Of a stretch of 64,000 nucleotides of DNA, positions 17,657-28,631 are shown in pieces. Source of the DNA: Sphingomonas mali NBRC 15500 (GTDB taxonomy: Bacteria > Pseudomonadota > Alphaproteobacteria > Sphingomonadales > Sphingomonadaceae); NCBI RefSeq assembly GCF_001598415.1, contig NZ_BCYX01000012.1:57316-121315 (forward strand), given 5' to 3'. Position 1 is the first letter of the stretch. Every line of letters starts with the position of its first letter. The position numbers were made by a program, and so were the translations under genes. The notes under the pieces were generated by a model, which was given only the letters and a program-made list of their open reading frames with translations, searched no databases and had not been told where the DNA came from.

Positions 17657-18562
17657 TCACGCCTCCAATACCGCATGGGCTCGCACCGGAAACGTGCCCA
17701 TCTTGCTGACCTTCGGCGGCACCGCCCAGAAGCGGAATCCGTCGGTCGGGAGCGCATCCAGATTGGTCATATGCTCGACGATCGGGATGCCAGCGCCGAG
17801 CAGGATCGTATGCACCGGCCGTTCGCCGCCGGAAACGTCGTCGATATTGTAAGAATCGATGCCGACGACCAGCGCGCCGTGATCGCGCAGATAGGTCGCG
17901 GCATCGGCGGTAAGGAACGGGTGATCCTCGAAATACTGATCGGTCCGCCAATGGCGATCCCATCCGGTCTGCACCAGCACCGCGCGGCCGCCGACATCGC
18001 TCGCGGCAAAAGCGGTCCAGTCGATCGCGCGCCCCGCTTGCCCTGCGACACGCACCACGACCGCCGGGACGCCGCTGACGCGGTCGAGATCGAGCCCGGA
18101 AAGGTCATAGCCCTCGGCGTAGCGATGGAACGGCGTGTCGAGATAGGTGCCGGTATTTCCGACCATTTCGATCTTGCCGATCTGGAACTCGGTCCCTTCG
18201 GCATAGGTCGCACGCGATTGCTCGCGCGATAGATGATCGCACATCAGGGGAGCAGGCAATCCCTTATAGGTGATCATTCCGTCTTCGATCGTGTGGCTGA
18301 GATCGACGCGGCGGCTCGCGTCGGCCACCGTCGGTCGAGCGGCCACCGCGGCGCGTTTGTGGCGCTCCTCGATGATCCGCTTGTTCAGGATCCGCACCTT
18401 GCCAACCATGAGTAACCGCAGATCGGCGATGATATAGGCGGCGAGCTTGTCGTCGGTGATGTCGTCGCCGGCGATATCGAGCCGGAAATCTTGACCCTGG
18501 ATGCCGCCGCCGTTCGAAAAATCGACCTCGAAATCGAAACACACCCGCTTGTCACTCACCAT
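17657..18562 (-). CDS. Cyclase-family (PF04199-like) protein with extra N-terminal domain
   Basis: This is a 301-residue protein. Residues about 85-300 form a cyclase / kynurenine-formamidase-like domain (RRVDLSHTIEDGMITYKGLP ... VLVQTGWDRHW ... HTILLGAGIPIVEHMTNLDA). The first ~70 residues (FDFEVDFSNGGGIQGQDFRL, then a Lys/Arg-rich end) form a separate small conserved-looking region. The metal motif, usually HxGTHxDxPxH, reads NTGTYLDTPFH at 136-146, so two histidine ligands are replaced by Asn and Tyr while D142 and H146 remain. This implies altered metal binding or a distinct subfamily. The substrate is unknown. Confidence 0.78.
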   Translation of the reverse strand: MVSDKRVCFDFEVDFSNGGGIQGQDFRLDIAGDDITDDKLAAYIIADLRLLMVGKVRILNKRIIEERHKRAAVAARPTVADASRRVDLSHTIEDGMITYKGLPAPLMCDHLSREQSRATYAEGTEFQIGKIEMVGNTGTYLDTPFHRYAEGYDLSGLDLDRVSGVPAVVVRVAGQAGRAIDWTAFAASDVGGRAVLVQTGWDRHWRTDQYFEDHPFLTADAATYLRDHGALVVGIDSYNIDDVSGGERPVHTILLGAGIPIVEHMTNLDALPTDGFRFWAVPPKVSKMGTFPVRAHAVLEA

Positions 18563-18768
18563 TCTTGCCTTCCAGCTGCGCCACGTGGTGGTGGCGACTT
18601 AGGGTGAAATCGTCTCGTTGCGCCAGAGCGAACGCTGCATCCGGTTTGGCCGACCTCGCAAGGGTCGGTAGCGCCGGCACCTTCCATCCGTCACGATGAA
18701 CTATCCGATGCGGGCCCGGCACAAACGCGGTATTGGACGTGGCGACGGATGGTGAAGGTGAGGTCAGC

Positions 18769-19350
18769 TTGATAGCGGTGCGCGAGCGCGGGCGCAGCGG
18801 CGGATCGGAGACGGAAATGGCGCTGTTCGCGCGCGTCGTGGGCGGCGACAGGGCGGCGTTCGAGGAATTGTACCGCCTCTACCACCCCCGGTTGACCCGA
18901 TTTCTGCTCAACCTGATCCGGCGGCCGACATTGGTCGAAGAAGTGCTCGACGACACGATGATGGTGGTGTGGGGCCGCGCCGACAGTTTCAACGGCGCGA
19001 GCAAACTATCCACCTGGATCTTCGCCATCGCCTATCGCAAGGCGATGAGAGGGCTGAAGCGCCAGGACGAGGCGGTCGAGGACAAGGACGCCGAGAACCG
19101 CGTCAGCGACGCGGCGAGCCCGGAGGACGCATCGAGCCGTCAGCGCATCAATGCATTGCTGATGCGCGCGATGGACGAATTGTCGCCGGCGCACCGGGCG
19201 GTGGTCGACCTGACCTATTTTCACGACCTGGGCTATCGCGAGATCGCGACGATCCTCGAATGCCCGGTCGACACGGTGAAGACTCGCATGTTCCACGCCC
19301 GCCGGCACTTGAGGCGTCGGCTGTCGGGCGCGTTGACGGACTGGATCTAG
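18769..19350 (+). CDS. ECF-type RNA polymerase sigma factor
   Basis: This sigma-70 family factor of about 193 residues has region 2 (FEELYRLYHPRLTRFLLNLI, then WGRADSFNGASKLSTWIFAI) and region 4 (LSPAHRAVVDLTYFHDLGYR, then VDTVKTRMFHARRHLRRRL). No ATG start is available near the N-terminus. A TTG at 18769 lies 5 bases after AAGGTGAGG and is my choice; GTG at 18778 or TTG at 18733 are alternatives. Its stop codon TAG (19348-19350) forms the first bases of the palindromic element that separates it from the anti-sigma gene. It probably transcribes its own operon when released from the anti-sigma factor. Confidence 0.9.
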   Translation: MIAVRERGRSGGSETEMALFARVVGGDRAAFEELYRLYHPRLTRFLLNLIRRPTLVEEVLDDTMMVVWGRADSFNGASKLSTWIFAIAYRKAMRGLKRQDEAVEDKDAENRVSDAASPEDASSRQRINALLMRAMDELSPAHRAVVDLTYFHDLGYREIATILECPVDTVKTRMFHARRHLRRRLSGALTDWI

Positions 19351-19620
19351 GGTGCAGACCCGATACTAATGAGGATCGAGACAGCCATGTCCGGGATGCT
19401 GTGGGAGGAGGAGCGCGAAGAACGGGGCTTGTCCCCCGTTCGAGCGCTCCGACGCGCCACAGCGCCCGGACATGGCTGCCGCGAAGCGGTGGGACGAAAA
19501 AGGCCGCTGGAGCGGTCGGACGCTTGCCAGATAGGCACCGCTATCTGGCTGCGCGCCCTCCCTCCCAGCAGCCTTTTTCGTCTCCATCTCGACCTCATTA
19601 GTATCGGGTCTGCACCCTAA
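19347..19620. repeat. 274-bp nested palindromic element (three-way-junction fold) between sigma and anti-sigma genes
   Basis: The ends (19348-19374 and 19593-19619) are a perfect 27-bp inverted repeat, extended by 6 more pairs after a one-base bulge (19376-19381 with 19587-19592). Inside are two independent arms. Arm one pairs 19382-19395 with 19465-19478 (14 bp), 19398-19404 with 19457-19463, 19410-19416 with 19444-19450, and ends in a GAACGGGG/CCCCGTTC hairpin. Arm two pairs 19493-19504 with 19571-19582 and 19506-19510 with 19565-19569, and ends in GCCAGATAG/CTATCTGGC (19526-19549). GGAT flanks both sides (19343-19346, 19621-19624). It contains no supported gene. It may be a MITE-like element, a structured RNA, or both. 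Confidence 0.9.
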
Positions 19621-19631
19621 GGATATGTTCG

Positions 19632-20276
19632 ATGGCTGAGATCATCCGGCTGCGCGGCAGCCCCCATGAACAGGCGCAGCAATTGCTGCCCTGGTATGTC
19701 AACGGCACGCTGGAGGCCGATGAAGCGGCCATGGTCGAGGCGCATCTCGTCGAGTGCGCCGAGTGTCGCGCCGATCTCGCGGCGGAACAAGTCCTGGCGC
19801 GCGAGGTCGCGGCGCTGCCGCTCGACGTCGAGCACGCCTGGTCGATGCTGAGCGACCGGATCGATGCCGCCGGGCCGCCCCGCCGGCTGGCCGAGCCGGT
19901 GCCGTTCCTGCGCCGCAAGGTGGCGATCGGATGGGCGCTCGGCGGACCGCTCGCCGCCGCCGCGGCCGCCGTCGCGTTCGCGGTGACCCTGACGCCCGGA
20001 GCGCCATCGCCCGCCGGGGAGACTTATCGCGCGCTGGGCTCGGCGCCGACGGCGGCGCCGGGCAATGCGCTGGTGATGTTCAGACCCGATGCGCGCGACA
20101 GCGATCTGCGCGCCGCACTGACCAAAGCGGGCGCGCGCGTCGTCGATGGTCCCACCGCCAGCGGCGCGTATGTCGTGCGGATCGCTCCCGCCAGTCGCAC
20201 GCAGGCGCTCGACGGCCTGCGCGCAACGCCGCAAATCGTCCTGGCCGAGCCGATCGACCCCGGGTCGCAGCCGTGA
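19632..20276 (+). CDS. Membrane-anchored zinc-finger anti-sigma factor
   Basis: This 214-residue protein is preceded by AAGGAT 7 bases upstream. The N-terminal zinc-finger anti-sigma motif is clear (H43-x3-C47-x2-C50 in EAHLVECAECRADL). One membrane span lies around residues 97-120 (IGWALGGPLAAAAAAVAFAV), followed by a periplasmic domain of about 90 residues (LVMFRPDARDSDLRAALTKA). It should bind the ECF sigma factor in the cytoplasm and sense an envelope signal. Its stop overlaps the protease start as GTGA, so the two are coupled. Its ribosome binding site abuts the right end of the palindromic element. Confidence 0.88.
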   Translation: MAEIIRLRGSPHEQAQQLLPWYVNGTLEADEAAMVEAHLVECAECRADLAAEQVLAREVAALPLDVEHAWSMLSDRIDAAGPPRRLAEPVPFLRRKVAIGWALGGPLAAAAAAVAFAVTLTPGAPSPAGETYRALGSAPTAAPGNALVMFRPDARDSDLRAALTKAGARVVDGPTASGAYVVRIAPASRTQALDGLRATPQIVLAEPIDPGSQP

Positions 20277-21520
20277 CCTGGCGCGGATGGTTCCGGTTTT
20301 GCCTGGCATTGTGCGGCGTCGCAATGCTGGGCGTGGTGACGCCGGGCCATACGCAGGAACGGCCGGCGGCCGACGGCGAGCGCGAGATCCTGGTGATGCT
20401 CAAGATGGCACCGCCGCATTATCGCCCCGGCGCTGCCTATGGCGGCAGCTATGGCGATAGCGCGGCAATGGCTGCGCGGCGGCGGCTCGCCGCGGGGATC
20501 GCGCGGCGCAACGGCCTGACGCTGGTCGACGGCTGGCCGATGCCGCTGATCGGGGTCGATTGCTATGTCATGCGCGTACCCGACGGCATGGCGGTGGATA
20601 CCGTGATCGCGCAGGTGTCGAAGGATTCGGCGGTCGCCTGGTCGCAGCCGCAGCAATTGTACCAGGCGCGCGGCTCCCCGTCCGGGATCGCGCGCAATGA
20701 CCCGCTCTTTCGAGCACAGCCGGCTGCAGCGGCCTGGCGGCTCGCCGATCTCCATCGCATCGCTACCGGCCGCAATGTTTCCATCGCCATCATCGACAGC
20801 AAGATCGATGTCGCGCATCCCGATCTCGCCGGCCAGTTCGTCGCCAATCTCGATTTCGTCGACCGCCGGACCGCCGCGGGTGAAGCGCATGGCACGGGCG
20901 TCGCCGGCATCGTCGGCGCGAAGGCAGGAAACGGCATCGGTATCGCCGGGATCGCGCCCGACGCGCGGATGATGGCGTTGCGGGCATGCTGGCAGACCGC
21001 CGCAGGTCCGACCTTGTGCAACAGCCTCAGCCTGGCGCGCGCGCTCCAATTCGCGATCGAACACAATGCGGAGGTGATCAATCTCAGCCTCGCCGGGCCT
21101 GCCGATCCGCTGCTCGCGCGGCTGATTGCCATTGCCGTCGCCCGCAACCTCTCGGTGGTCGCGGCATTCGATCCGTCCTTGCCCCAAGGCGGATTTCCCG
21201 CCTCCTTGTCCGGCGTCATCGCGGTCGCGGACGAATCTTTGCGGTCCTTGCCCGCGCGCGTGTACATTGCTCCCGGCCGCGACGTGCCGACGACACAACC
21301 GGGGGGTAAATGGTACCTCGTCAACGGAAGTTCCTATGCGGTCGCGCACGTCACCGGGCTGATCGCGCTGATACGCCAGGCCGATGGCCGCACTGCACGG
21401 ATCGCCCTGGACCGCATGACGGGTGGCGCGATCGATGCTTGCGCGACGCTGGTCGGGACGTCGCCGGGCTGTGATTGTTCGTGCGCGATCGGCCGCCGGC
21501 TCGCGGGGAAACCGCGCTGA
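20273..21520 (+). CDS. S8 (subtilisin-like) serine peptidase, secreted, divergent active site
   Basis: The GTG at 20273 overlaps the anti-sigma stop by 4 bp and opens a hydrophobic leader (FRFCLALCGVAMLGVV), giving 415 residues. The peptidase domain starts near 168. The triad is D175 (AIIDSKIDVAHPDL), H206 (AHGTGVAGI) and S354 (NGSSYAVAHVTGL, in place of the usual GTSMAxPHVAG). The oxyanion-hole asparagine, usually in AAGN, appears as D300 in VVAAFDPSLPQGGFPAS, which is unusual and may weaken catalysis. A proline-poor pro-region (40-165) precedes it. It may process the anti-sigma factor or the downstream porin; that is inference. A longer upstream frame merely reads through the anti-sigma gene. 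Confidence 0.87.
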   Translation: MTWRGWFRFCLALCGVAMLGVVTPGHTQERPAADGEREILVMLKMAPPHYRPGAAYGGSYGDSAAMAARRRLAAGIARRNGLTLVDGWPMPLIGVDCYVMRVPDGMAVDTVIAQVSKDSAVAWSQPQQLYQARGSPSGIARNDPLFRAQPAAAAWRLADLHRIATGRNVSIAIIDSKIDVAHPDLAGQFVANLDFVDRRTAAGEAHGTGVAGIVGAKAGNGIGIAGIAPDARMMALRACWQTAAGPTLCNSLSLARALQFAIEHNAEVINLSLAGPADPLLARLIAIAVARNLSVVAAFDPSLPQGGFPASLSGVIAVADESLRSLPARVYIAPGRDVPTTQPGGKWYLVNGSSYAVAHVTGLIALIRQADGRTARIALDRMTGGAIDACATLVGTSPGCDCSCAIGRRLAGKPR

Positions 21521-21530
21521 CCTCCGACAC

Positions 21531-22226
21531 ATGGGTGCGCTGGCCGCGCCGTTGATCCTTTGCTTCATGGTAAGCCCGGCATGCGGACAGGTCAGCGGCA
21601 GCGTCGACGTCGAGAGCGACTATCGCTTGCGCGGCTATTCGTTGAGCGCCGGGCAGCCCGTGGCGACCGCGCAGATCGGCTATGACGACGCTAGCGGCGT
21701 CTATCTGAACCTGTCCGCCACCGGCGAGATCGGCCGCGACGATCCGCTGTTTCTGGGGGTGCAGGGCAATATCGGTTATGCTCGCCGCCTGAACCAGACG
21801 TTGTCGATCGATGGCGGCATTGCGCGAAGCCAATATCGCTCTCCCGACCGCCAGAGCGGGCCGCACAATTACACCGAAGTCTATCTCGGCCTCGCTTCCG
21901 GTCCGCTTGCGGCACGCGTCTATTACTCGCCCGATTATGATCAGGCCGATGTCTCGGCGCTTTACGCGGAAGTCGAAACGACCTTTCGGCCCGCGACGAA
22001 CTGGCGAGTAAACGGCCATCTCGGGACGCACGTCTATCTGGCGACTCCGGCGCAATATCTTACCGGGCGTGCGCCCCGCTATGACTGGCGGCTGGGGTTG
22101 GCGCGCGAACTCGGGAGTTTCGACCTGCATGTCGCGCTGTCGAGCGGTGGGCCTGGCAAGGATTATTATTCGGGCAGCTTCCACGGCAAGGCGGCGCTGA
22201 CCGCGGGCGCGAGCTGGAGTTTCTGA
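21531..22226 (+). CDS. TorF-family putative outer-membrane porin
   Basis: This 231-residue protein starts at the ATG 10 bp after the peptidase stop. A signal peptide (LAAPLILCFMVSPACGQ) leads into a short beta-barrel of alternating amphipathic strands (SGSVDVESDYRLRGYSLSAG ... VYLNLSATGEIGRDDP ... YTEVYLGLASGPLAARVYYS), ending with the terminal aromatic WSF typical of outer-membrane barrels. The opening DYRLRGYS matches the TIGR02001/TorF group. It is the last gene of the sigma/anti-sigma/peptidase cluster and a likely target of that sigma factor. Confidence 0.8.
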   Translation: MGALAAPLILCFMVSPACGQVSGSVDVESDYRLRGYSLSAGQPVATAQIGYDDASGVYLNLSATGEIGRDDPLFLGVQGNIGYARRLNQTLSIDGGIARSQYRSPDRQSGPHNYTEVYLGLASGPLAARVYYSPDYDQADVSALYAEVETTFRPATNWRVNGHLGTHVYLATPAQYLTGRAPRYDWRLGLARELGSFDLHVALSSGGPGKDYYSGSFHGKAALTAGASWSF

Positions 22227-22279
22227 CGCACCGCGTAAACCTTGGACGGCAGGCGCGGTATCACCAGCCGGCTCAGGTT

Positions 22280-23341
22280 CTAACTGCTTCCCCGAACCAC
22301 CAATTGCACGGGAACGAACGCCTTTCCGGTTCTGTCCCCGGTGCTGTCCATCGGTTCCGCCGGTCCGAACAGCGCCTCGACCAGCATCTCGCCCGCGCTT
22401 GCCACATCCTGTTCGATCGTCGTCAGCGCCGGCGTGGATTGGCGCGCGCCAAAACCGCCGTCGAAGCCGACGATCGCCACGTCCGCGGGAATGCGGACGT
22501 TCGCTTCCTGCAAGCCGCGCATGATGCCCGACGCAAGCGTATCGGATGCCGCGAAGACGGCGTCGATCGCGGGGCTGATCGCCAGCAATTGCGCGGCCGC
22601 CGCTTCGCCCTGCGCATGGCGGTCGTCGATCGGCGGGGCCGTCACCTCTATCGGGGTCAGGCCGTGTTTCGCCAGCACATCGAGATACCCCTGCCGCCGC
22701 AAGCGAAACGCTTGATGTGCCTCCCAGCCGGGTCCAGCGAACGCGATCCGCCGACGGCCAGCCGCGATCAAATGCTCGACCGCCAGCACGCCCGCCGCAT
22801 GATTGTCGGCGCGGACGATCGGTAGCGAGTCGTCCGGCGCTCCCCAGGCGACGAGGTTGCTGCCGGCCTGTCGCGCCCGGGCGAAATAGTCCCAGGCCGC
22901 GCGGTTCGCGGCGGTGCCGATCACGATCAGGCCGTCGGCTTCGCGCCGTTGTTCGAAGTCGCTGCGCAGCGAGTCCGGCGTGCTCTGATACGATAGCAGG
23001 ATGCCCATGCCGCGCCGCGCCGCCGCCGCCTCGACCGCGCCCAATATGTCGAAATAGAAGGGGTTGAGCGCGCGCCGCTCAAGTTCCGATGACGTCAACA
23101 GAACCACCGCCACCGTCCCGACCGCGCCGCCGCGGAGCCTGACCGCCCGGCTGTCGGGGCGATAGCCGAGCTCGGCCGCCGCGCGGGCGACGCGGTCGCG
23201 CGTCTCGGCGGTGATCGAGGCGTCGCCGCGCAAGGCGCGCGACACGGTCGATTGCGACACCTGGGCCAGCGACGCGACATCGAACGAGGTGGGGCGATGT
23301 GCCCGCTCGCTGGTCCTCTCCTCGTCGAATTCGGTTTGCAT
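22280..23341 (-). CDS. LacI-family transcriptional regulator
   Basis: This 353-residue regulator has a LacI helix-turn-helix at about 18-65 (SFDVASLAQVSQSTVSRALR, AAAELGYRPD) and a periplasmic-binding-protein-like effector domain. The latter includes IVRADNHAAGVLAVEHLIAA, DAVFAASDTLASGIMRGLQE and VAIVGFDGG. Such proteins repress sugar-use genes until they bind a sugar. No transporter or hydrolase adjoins it here, so its target is not evident. It could act on the distant hydrolase locus. It has an N-terminal extension of about 17 residues before the HTH. Confidence 0.9.
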   Translation of the reverse strand: MQTEFDEERTSERAHRPTSFDVASLAQVSQSTVSRALRGDASITAETRDRVARAAAELGYRPDSRAVRLRGGAVGTVAVVLLTSSELERRALNPFYFDILGAVEAAAARRGMGILLSYQSTPDSLRSDFEQRREADGLIVIGTAANRAAWDYFARARQAGSNLVAWGAPDDSLPIVRADNHAAGVLAVEHLIAAGRRRIAFAGPGWEAHQAFRLRRQGYLDVLAKHGLTPIEVTAPPIDDRHAQGEAAAAQLLAISPAIDAVFAASDTLASGIMRGLQEANVRIPADVAIVGFDGGFGARQSTPALTTIEQDVASAGEMLVEALFGPAEPMDSTGDRTGKAFVPVQLVVRGSS

Positions 23342-23451
23342 CGGGGTGCGATTATCGACGTTGCGGGGTGACCTGTCTCTAAAATTCGACCCGGCGCGAT
23401 CAGAAGCGCAAGCGACGGTGGCGAGGGGGAGGGGGGGAGCGCTGGTATGCC

Positions 23452-23469
23452 GCGTCCGCTAGCGGACGC
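23452..23469. terminator. Palindrome across the kdpE stop codon
   Basis: GCGTCCGC (23452-23459) and GCGGACGC (23462-23469) form a perfect 8-bp stem around TA, overlapping the kdpE stop. There is no T run, so it may act as an mRNA end-stabilising or weak terminator hairpin. Confidence 0.4.
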
Positions 23470-24151
23470 CGGTCAGGCGGTAGCCGACGCCGGGCTCGTT
23501 GGTGATCATTCTCGGGCGCGCGGGATCGGTTTCCAGCTTCTGGCGCAGGTTGCGGACGACGATACGCAGATAATCGACATGGTCCTCGTGCGCCGGGCCC
23601 CACACCGTCCGGAGCAACTGGCGATGCCCGATCACGCGGTCGGGCCGCTTGGCCAGTTCGGCGAGCACGTCATATTCCTTGGGCGAGAGGTGAACCTCCT
23701 CGCCTGCTCGACGGACACGGCGGCGTTCGAGGTCGATTTCGACGTCGCCGGTGGTCGCTGTCGTCTGCCCCGTCTCGCCCGCAACGCGGTGGCGCAGCGC
23801 CGTACGGACGCGCGCGAGCAGTTCCTCGGTGTCGAAGGGTTTGGTCAGATAATCGTCGGCGCCAAGATCGAGCGCCGCGACCTTTTCCGCCGTCTCCTCG
23901 CGCGCCGACACGACGATCACCGTCGCGCCGGTGCGCGCGCGGAACAGCTGGATCAGCTCGAGCCCGTCGCGGTCGGGCAGGCCGAGGTCGAGCAGGACGA
24001 GCTCGGGCTTGTCGATATCGGCGGCGGATAAAGCTTCGCGTGCGGTCGCGGCCTCGGTCGCCGCATAGCCGGCGCGCTCAACCGCGACGCGGAGCAGGCG
24101 GCGGATATGCGCATCGTCCTCGACGATCAGGATCCGGGGCTGGGCGGCCAT
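23459..24151 (-). CDS. kdpE: KdpE response regulator
   Basis: This 230-residue OmpR-type regulator has receiver acidic residues D12/D13 (ILIVEDDAHIRRLL) and phospho-acceptor D55 (LVLLDLGLPDRDG). The conserved Lys is in DYLTKPFDTEELLARV. A C-terminal winged helix follows (VHLSPKEYDVLAELAKRPDR, VDYLRIVVRNLRQKLE). It should activate kdpFABC under potassium limitation. It is the last gene of the minus-strand kdp cluster, 9 bp after kdpC, while its partner kdpD lies at the other end on the opposite strand. Confidence 0.93.
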   Translation of the reverse strand: MAAQPRILIVEDDAHIRRLLRVAVERAGYAATEAATAREALSAADIDKPELVLLDLGLPDRDGLELIQLFRARTGATVIVVSAREETAEKVAALDLGADDYLTKPFDTEELLARVRTALRHRVAGETGQTTATTGDVEIDLERRRVRRAGEEVHLSPKEYDVLAELAKRPDRVIGHRQLLRTVWGPAHEDHVDYLRIVVRNLRQKLETDPARPRMITNEPGVGYRLTGVR

Positions 24152-24160
24152 GAAGCAACG

Positions 24161-24757
24161 TTACGGCCGCGGCGCGATCCGGTCGAGGGCAAGATTGAGG
24201 GCGAGGACATTGACGCGCGGCTCACCCAGGAAGCCGAGCAGCGGATAGGCGGTGTTGCCGGCGACGACCTGCCGCACGGTCGCGGGATCGATCCCGCGCG
24301 CCTTGGCGACGCGCGGTACCTGGAACAAAGCCGCCTCGGGGCTGATATCGGGATCGAGCCCCGAGGCGGAGGCCGTCACCAGATCGGCGGGTACATTGGA
24401 ACCTGGTGCGGGAGCGGATGCCTTTGCCGATGCGAGGTCGGTCTTGACGCGGTCGACCAGCGCCTGGCTGGTCGGGGCGAGATTGGAGCCTGACGAGGCG
24501 GTCGCATCATAGCCGTTCTTGCCCGCGGCCGAGGGACGGCCGTGGAAATAACGATCGCTGGCAAACCCCTGGCCGATCAACGACGAGCCGATGACGTTGC
24601 CCTTGGCATCGCGGATCAGGCTGCCATTGGCGGCGCCGGGGGCGATCAACTGACCAATGCCGGTGATCGCGGCGGGATAAGCGAGCCCGAGCAAGGCGGC
24701 GAACAGCAACGTCAGCACGAGGGCGGGACGGAGCGCGGTGGTGAAGTCTTTGAGCAT
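24161..24757 (-). CDS. kdpC: KdpC subunit of the potassium-transporting ATPase
   Basis: This 198-residue protein starts at the ATG 24755-24757. It has one membrane span near the N-terminus ([20 protein letters not shown]). The family blocks are [36 protein letters not shown] and the C-terminal [17 protein letters not shown]. KdpC stabilises the KdpFABC complex in the inner membrane. An earlier in-frame start would read through a palindromic repeat and is not credible. The gap to kdpB (96 bp) is filled by that repeat. Confidence 0.95.
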   Translation of the reverse strand: MLKDFTTALRPALVLTLLFAALLGLAYPAAITGIGQLIAPGAANGSLIRDAKGNVIGSSLIGQGFASDRYFHGRPSAAGKNGYDATASSGSNLAPTSQALVDRVKTDLASAKASAPAPGSNVPADLVTASASGLDPDISPEAALFQVPRVAKARGIDPATVRQVVAGNTAYPLLGFLGEPRVNVLALNLALDRIAPRP

Positions 24758-24771
24758 TGTGATTTCCTCAA

Positions 24772-24838
24772 CCGTTCGTGCTGAGCTTGTCGAAGCACGT
24801 ATTCTGGGCACGCCCTTCGCCAAGCTCAGGGCGAACGG
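24772..24838. repeat. Intergenic palindromic repeat (CGTTCGTGCTGAGCTTGTCG type), copy 1
   Basis: This imperfect palindrome begins CCGTTCGTGCTGAGCTTGTC and ends with a near-complementary arm (GCCAAGCTCAGGGCGAACGG). It separates kdpC from kdpB within the operon. A second copy lies at 28950-29015 beside kdpD. It could form a stem-loop in the polycistronic mRNA and adjust expression of kdpC and kdpE relative to kdpB. Confidence 0.8.
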
Positions 24839-24853
24839 AGTATTGTGGACCCG

Positions 24854-26875
<2,022 letters not shown>

Positions 26876-26887
26876 CTTGGGTTACTC

Positions 26888-28621
26888 TCAGAAGAGCTGG
26901 CCGTGGATCATCGCGAGATGATCGGCGATCGGCCCGAGCGCGAGGCTCGGCAGGAAGGTGAGGCCGCCCAGGATCAGGATGATCCCGACGAGCAGGCCGA
27001 CCCACAGGCCGCCGGTGGTCGGGAATGACCCCGCGCCGGCCGGCGTGTACTTCTTGGCCGCCAGGCTGCCGGCGATGGCGAGCACGGGGACGATCACGAA
27101 GAACCGCCCGACCCACATGGCGACCCCGAGCAGCCCGTTATACCAGGGCGTGCCCGCGCTGAGCCCGGCAAAGGCGGAGCCATTGTTCCCGGTCGCCGAA
27201 CTGAACGCGTAAAGGATCTCGGTGAAGCCGTGCGGCCCCTTGTTGAGCGGGCCGGCAAGCCCGTCGGGCATCACCGCGGACAGCGCGGTGAAGCCCAGGA
27301 TCGACAGCGGCAGCACCGCAATCGCCAGCACCGCGAGCTTGACCTCGCGCGCTTCGATCTTCTTGCCGACATATTCGGGCGTACGGCCGACCATCAGGCC
27401 CGCCACGAACACCGCCAGGATCGCAAACAGCAGGAAACCGTAGATCCCCGAGCCGACGCCGCCGACGACGATTTCGCCCAACTGGATGTTGAACAGCGGG
27501 ATCATCCCGCCGAGCGCGGTAAAGCTGTCGTGCATCGCATTGACCGCGCCGCACGACGCGGCAGTGGTGACCGCGGCGAACAGCGCGCTGGCGGCGGTGC
27601 CGAAGCGGACTTCCTTGCCTTCCATATTGGCGCCAGCGACGCCGAGATGGTGGAGGATCGGATTGCCCGACGCCTCCTGCCAATAAGCGACGGTGGCGCC
27701 GGCCAGGAACAGGATGGTCATGGCGCCGAGGATCGCCCAGCCCTGGCGGGTGTCGCCGACCGCCTTGCCGAACGTGTAGGTCAGCCCGACGCCGATCGAG
27801 AAGATCGACAGCATCTGCACCAGATTGGTCACCGCCGAGGGGTTCTCGAACGGATGCGCCGAATTGGCGTTGAAGAAGCCGCCGCCGTTGGTGCCGAGCA
27901 TCTTGATCGCTTCCTGGCTCGCGACCGGGCCGAGCGAGATGGTCTGCTTGACGCCTTCCAGCGTGGTCGCGTCCACCGACATGGCGAAGGTCTGCGGCAC
28001 GCCGCTCAGCAGCAGGTAGAGCGCGTAGACGACGCAGATCGGCAACAGCAGATAGAGCGTGATGCGGGTGATATCGGCCCAGAAATTGCCGATTCCGGGC
28101 GATGCGGTGCCGCCCGGCGCCGGGTTGGGGGAGGGGCGCCGGGCGAACCCGCGGAACAGCGCGAACGCGATGGCGATGCCGGTCGCCGCGCTGAGAAAGT
28201 TATGGATCGTCAGCCCCATCATCTGGCTGAAATTCGACAAGGTCGATTCGCCGCCATACCATTGCCAGTTGGTGTTGGTGACGAACGCGATGGCGGTGTT
28301 CATCGACCCGTCCGCGCCGACCCCGGGCAGCTTGCTCTGGTTGAATGGCAGGAAGAACTGCGCGCGCAGGATGAGATAGGTGAGCAGCACCGTGATCAGC
28401 TGGAATACCAGCATGTGGACCGCATAGCGGCGCCAGCTCTGGTCGGTGTCGGGGTTGATCCCGGACAGCCGATAAAAACCCCGTTCGACGGGACCGAGCA
28501 CGACATGAAGCGGCGTGCGCCGTCCTTCGTACAACGCGAACAACCACAGCCCGATCGGCTTGGTCAGTGCCGCCAGGATGGCGACGAAGAGCGCGATCAG
28601 CGCCCATCCCTGAAGCGTCAT
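26888..28621 (-). CDS. kdpA: KdpA potassium-translocating subunit
   Basis: This 577-residue polytopic protein has about ten membrane spans and the selectivity-filter loop [20 protein letters not shown], typical of KdpA. The opening [20 protein letters not shown] and the filter-like loops near [20 protein letters not shown] also match. It forms the potassium channel part of KdpFABC. It starts 10 bp after the stop of kdpF and shares the operon promoter upstream of 28806. Confidence 0.97.
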   Translation of the reverse strand: MTLQGWALIALFVAILAALTKPIGLWLFALYEGRRTPLHVVLGPVERGFYRLSGINPDTDQSWRRYAVHMLVFQLITVLLTYLILRAQFFLPFNQSKLPGVGADGSMNTAIAFVTNTNWQWYGGESTLSNFSQMMGLTIHNFLSAATGIAIAFALFRGFARRPSPNPAPGGTASPGIGNFWADITRITLYLLLPICVVYALYLLLSGVPQTFAMSVDATTLEGVKQTISLGPVASQEAIKMLGTNGGGFFNANSAHPFENPSAVTNLVQMLSIFSIGVGLTYTFGKAVGDTRQGWAILGAMTILFLAGATVAYWQEASGNPILHHLGVAGANMEGKEVRFGTAASALFAAVTTAASCGAVNAMHDSFTALGGMIPLFNIQLGEIVVGGVGSGIYGFLLFAILAVFVAGLMVGRTPEYVGKKIEAREVKLAVLAIAVLPLSILGFTALSAVMPDGLAGPLNKGPHGFTEILYAFSSATGNNGSAFAGLSAGTPWYNGLLGVAMWVGRFFVIVPVLAIAGSLAAKKYTPAGAGSFPTTGGLWVGLLVGIILILGGLTFLPSLALGPIADHLAMIHGQLF

Positions 28622-28631
28622 GAAATTATCC

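Noticed and set aside
19754..20272. N-terminal extension of the subtilase frame through the anti-sigma gene
   Set aside because: The extension is Arg-rich and out of phase with the real anti-sigma gene. The GTG at 20273 gives a proper leader peptide and a GTGA overlap.
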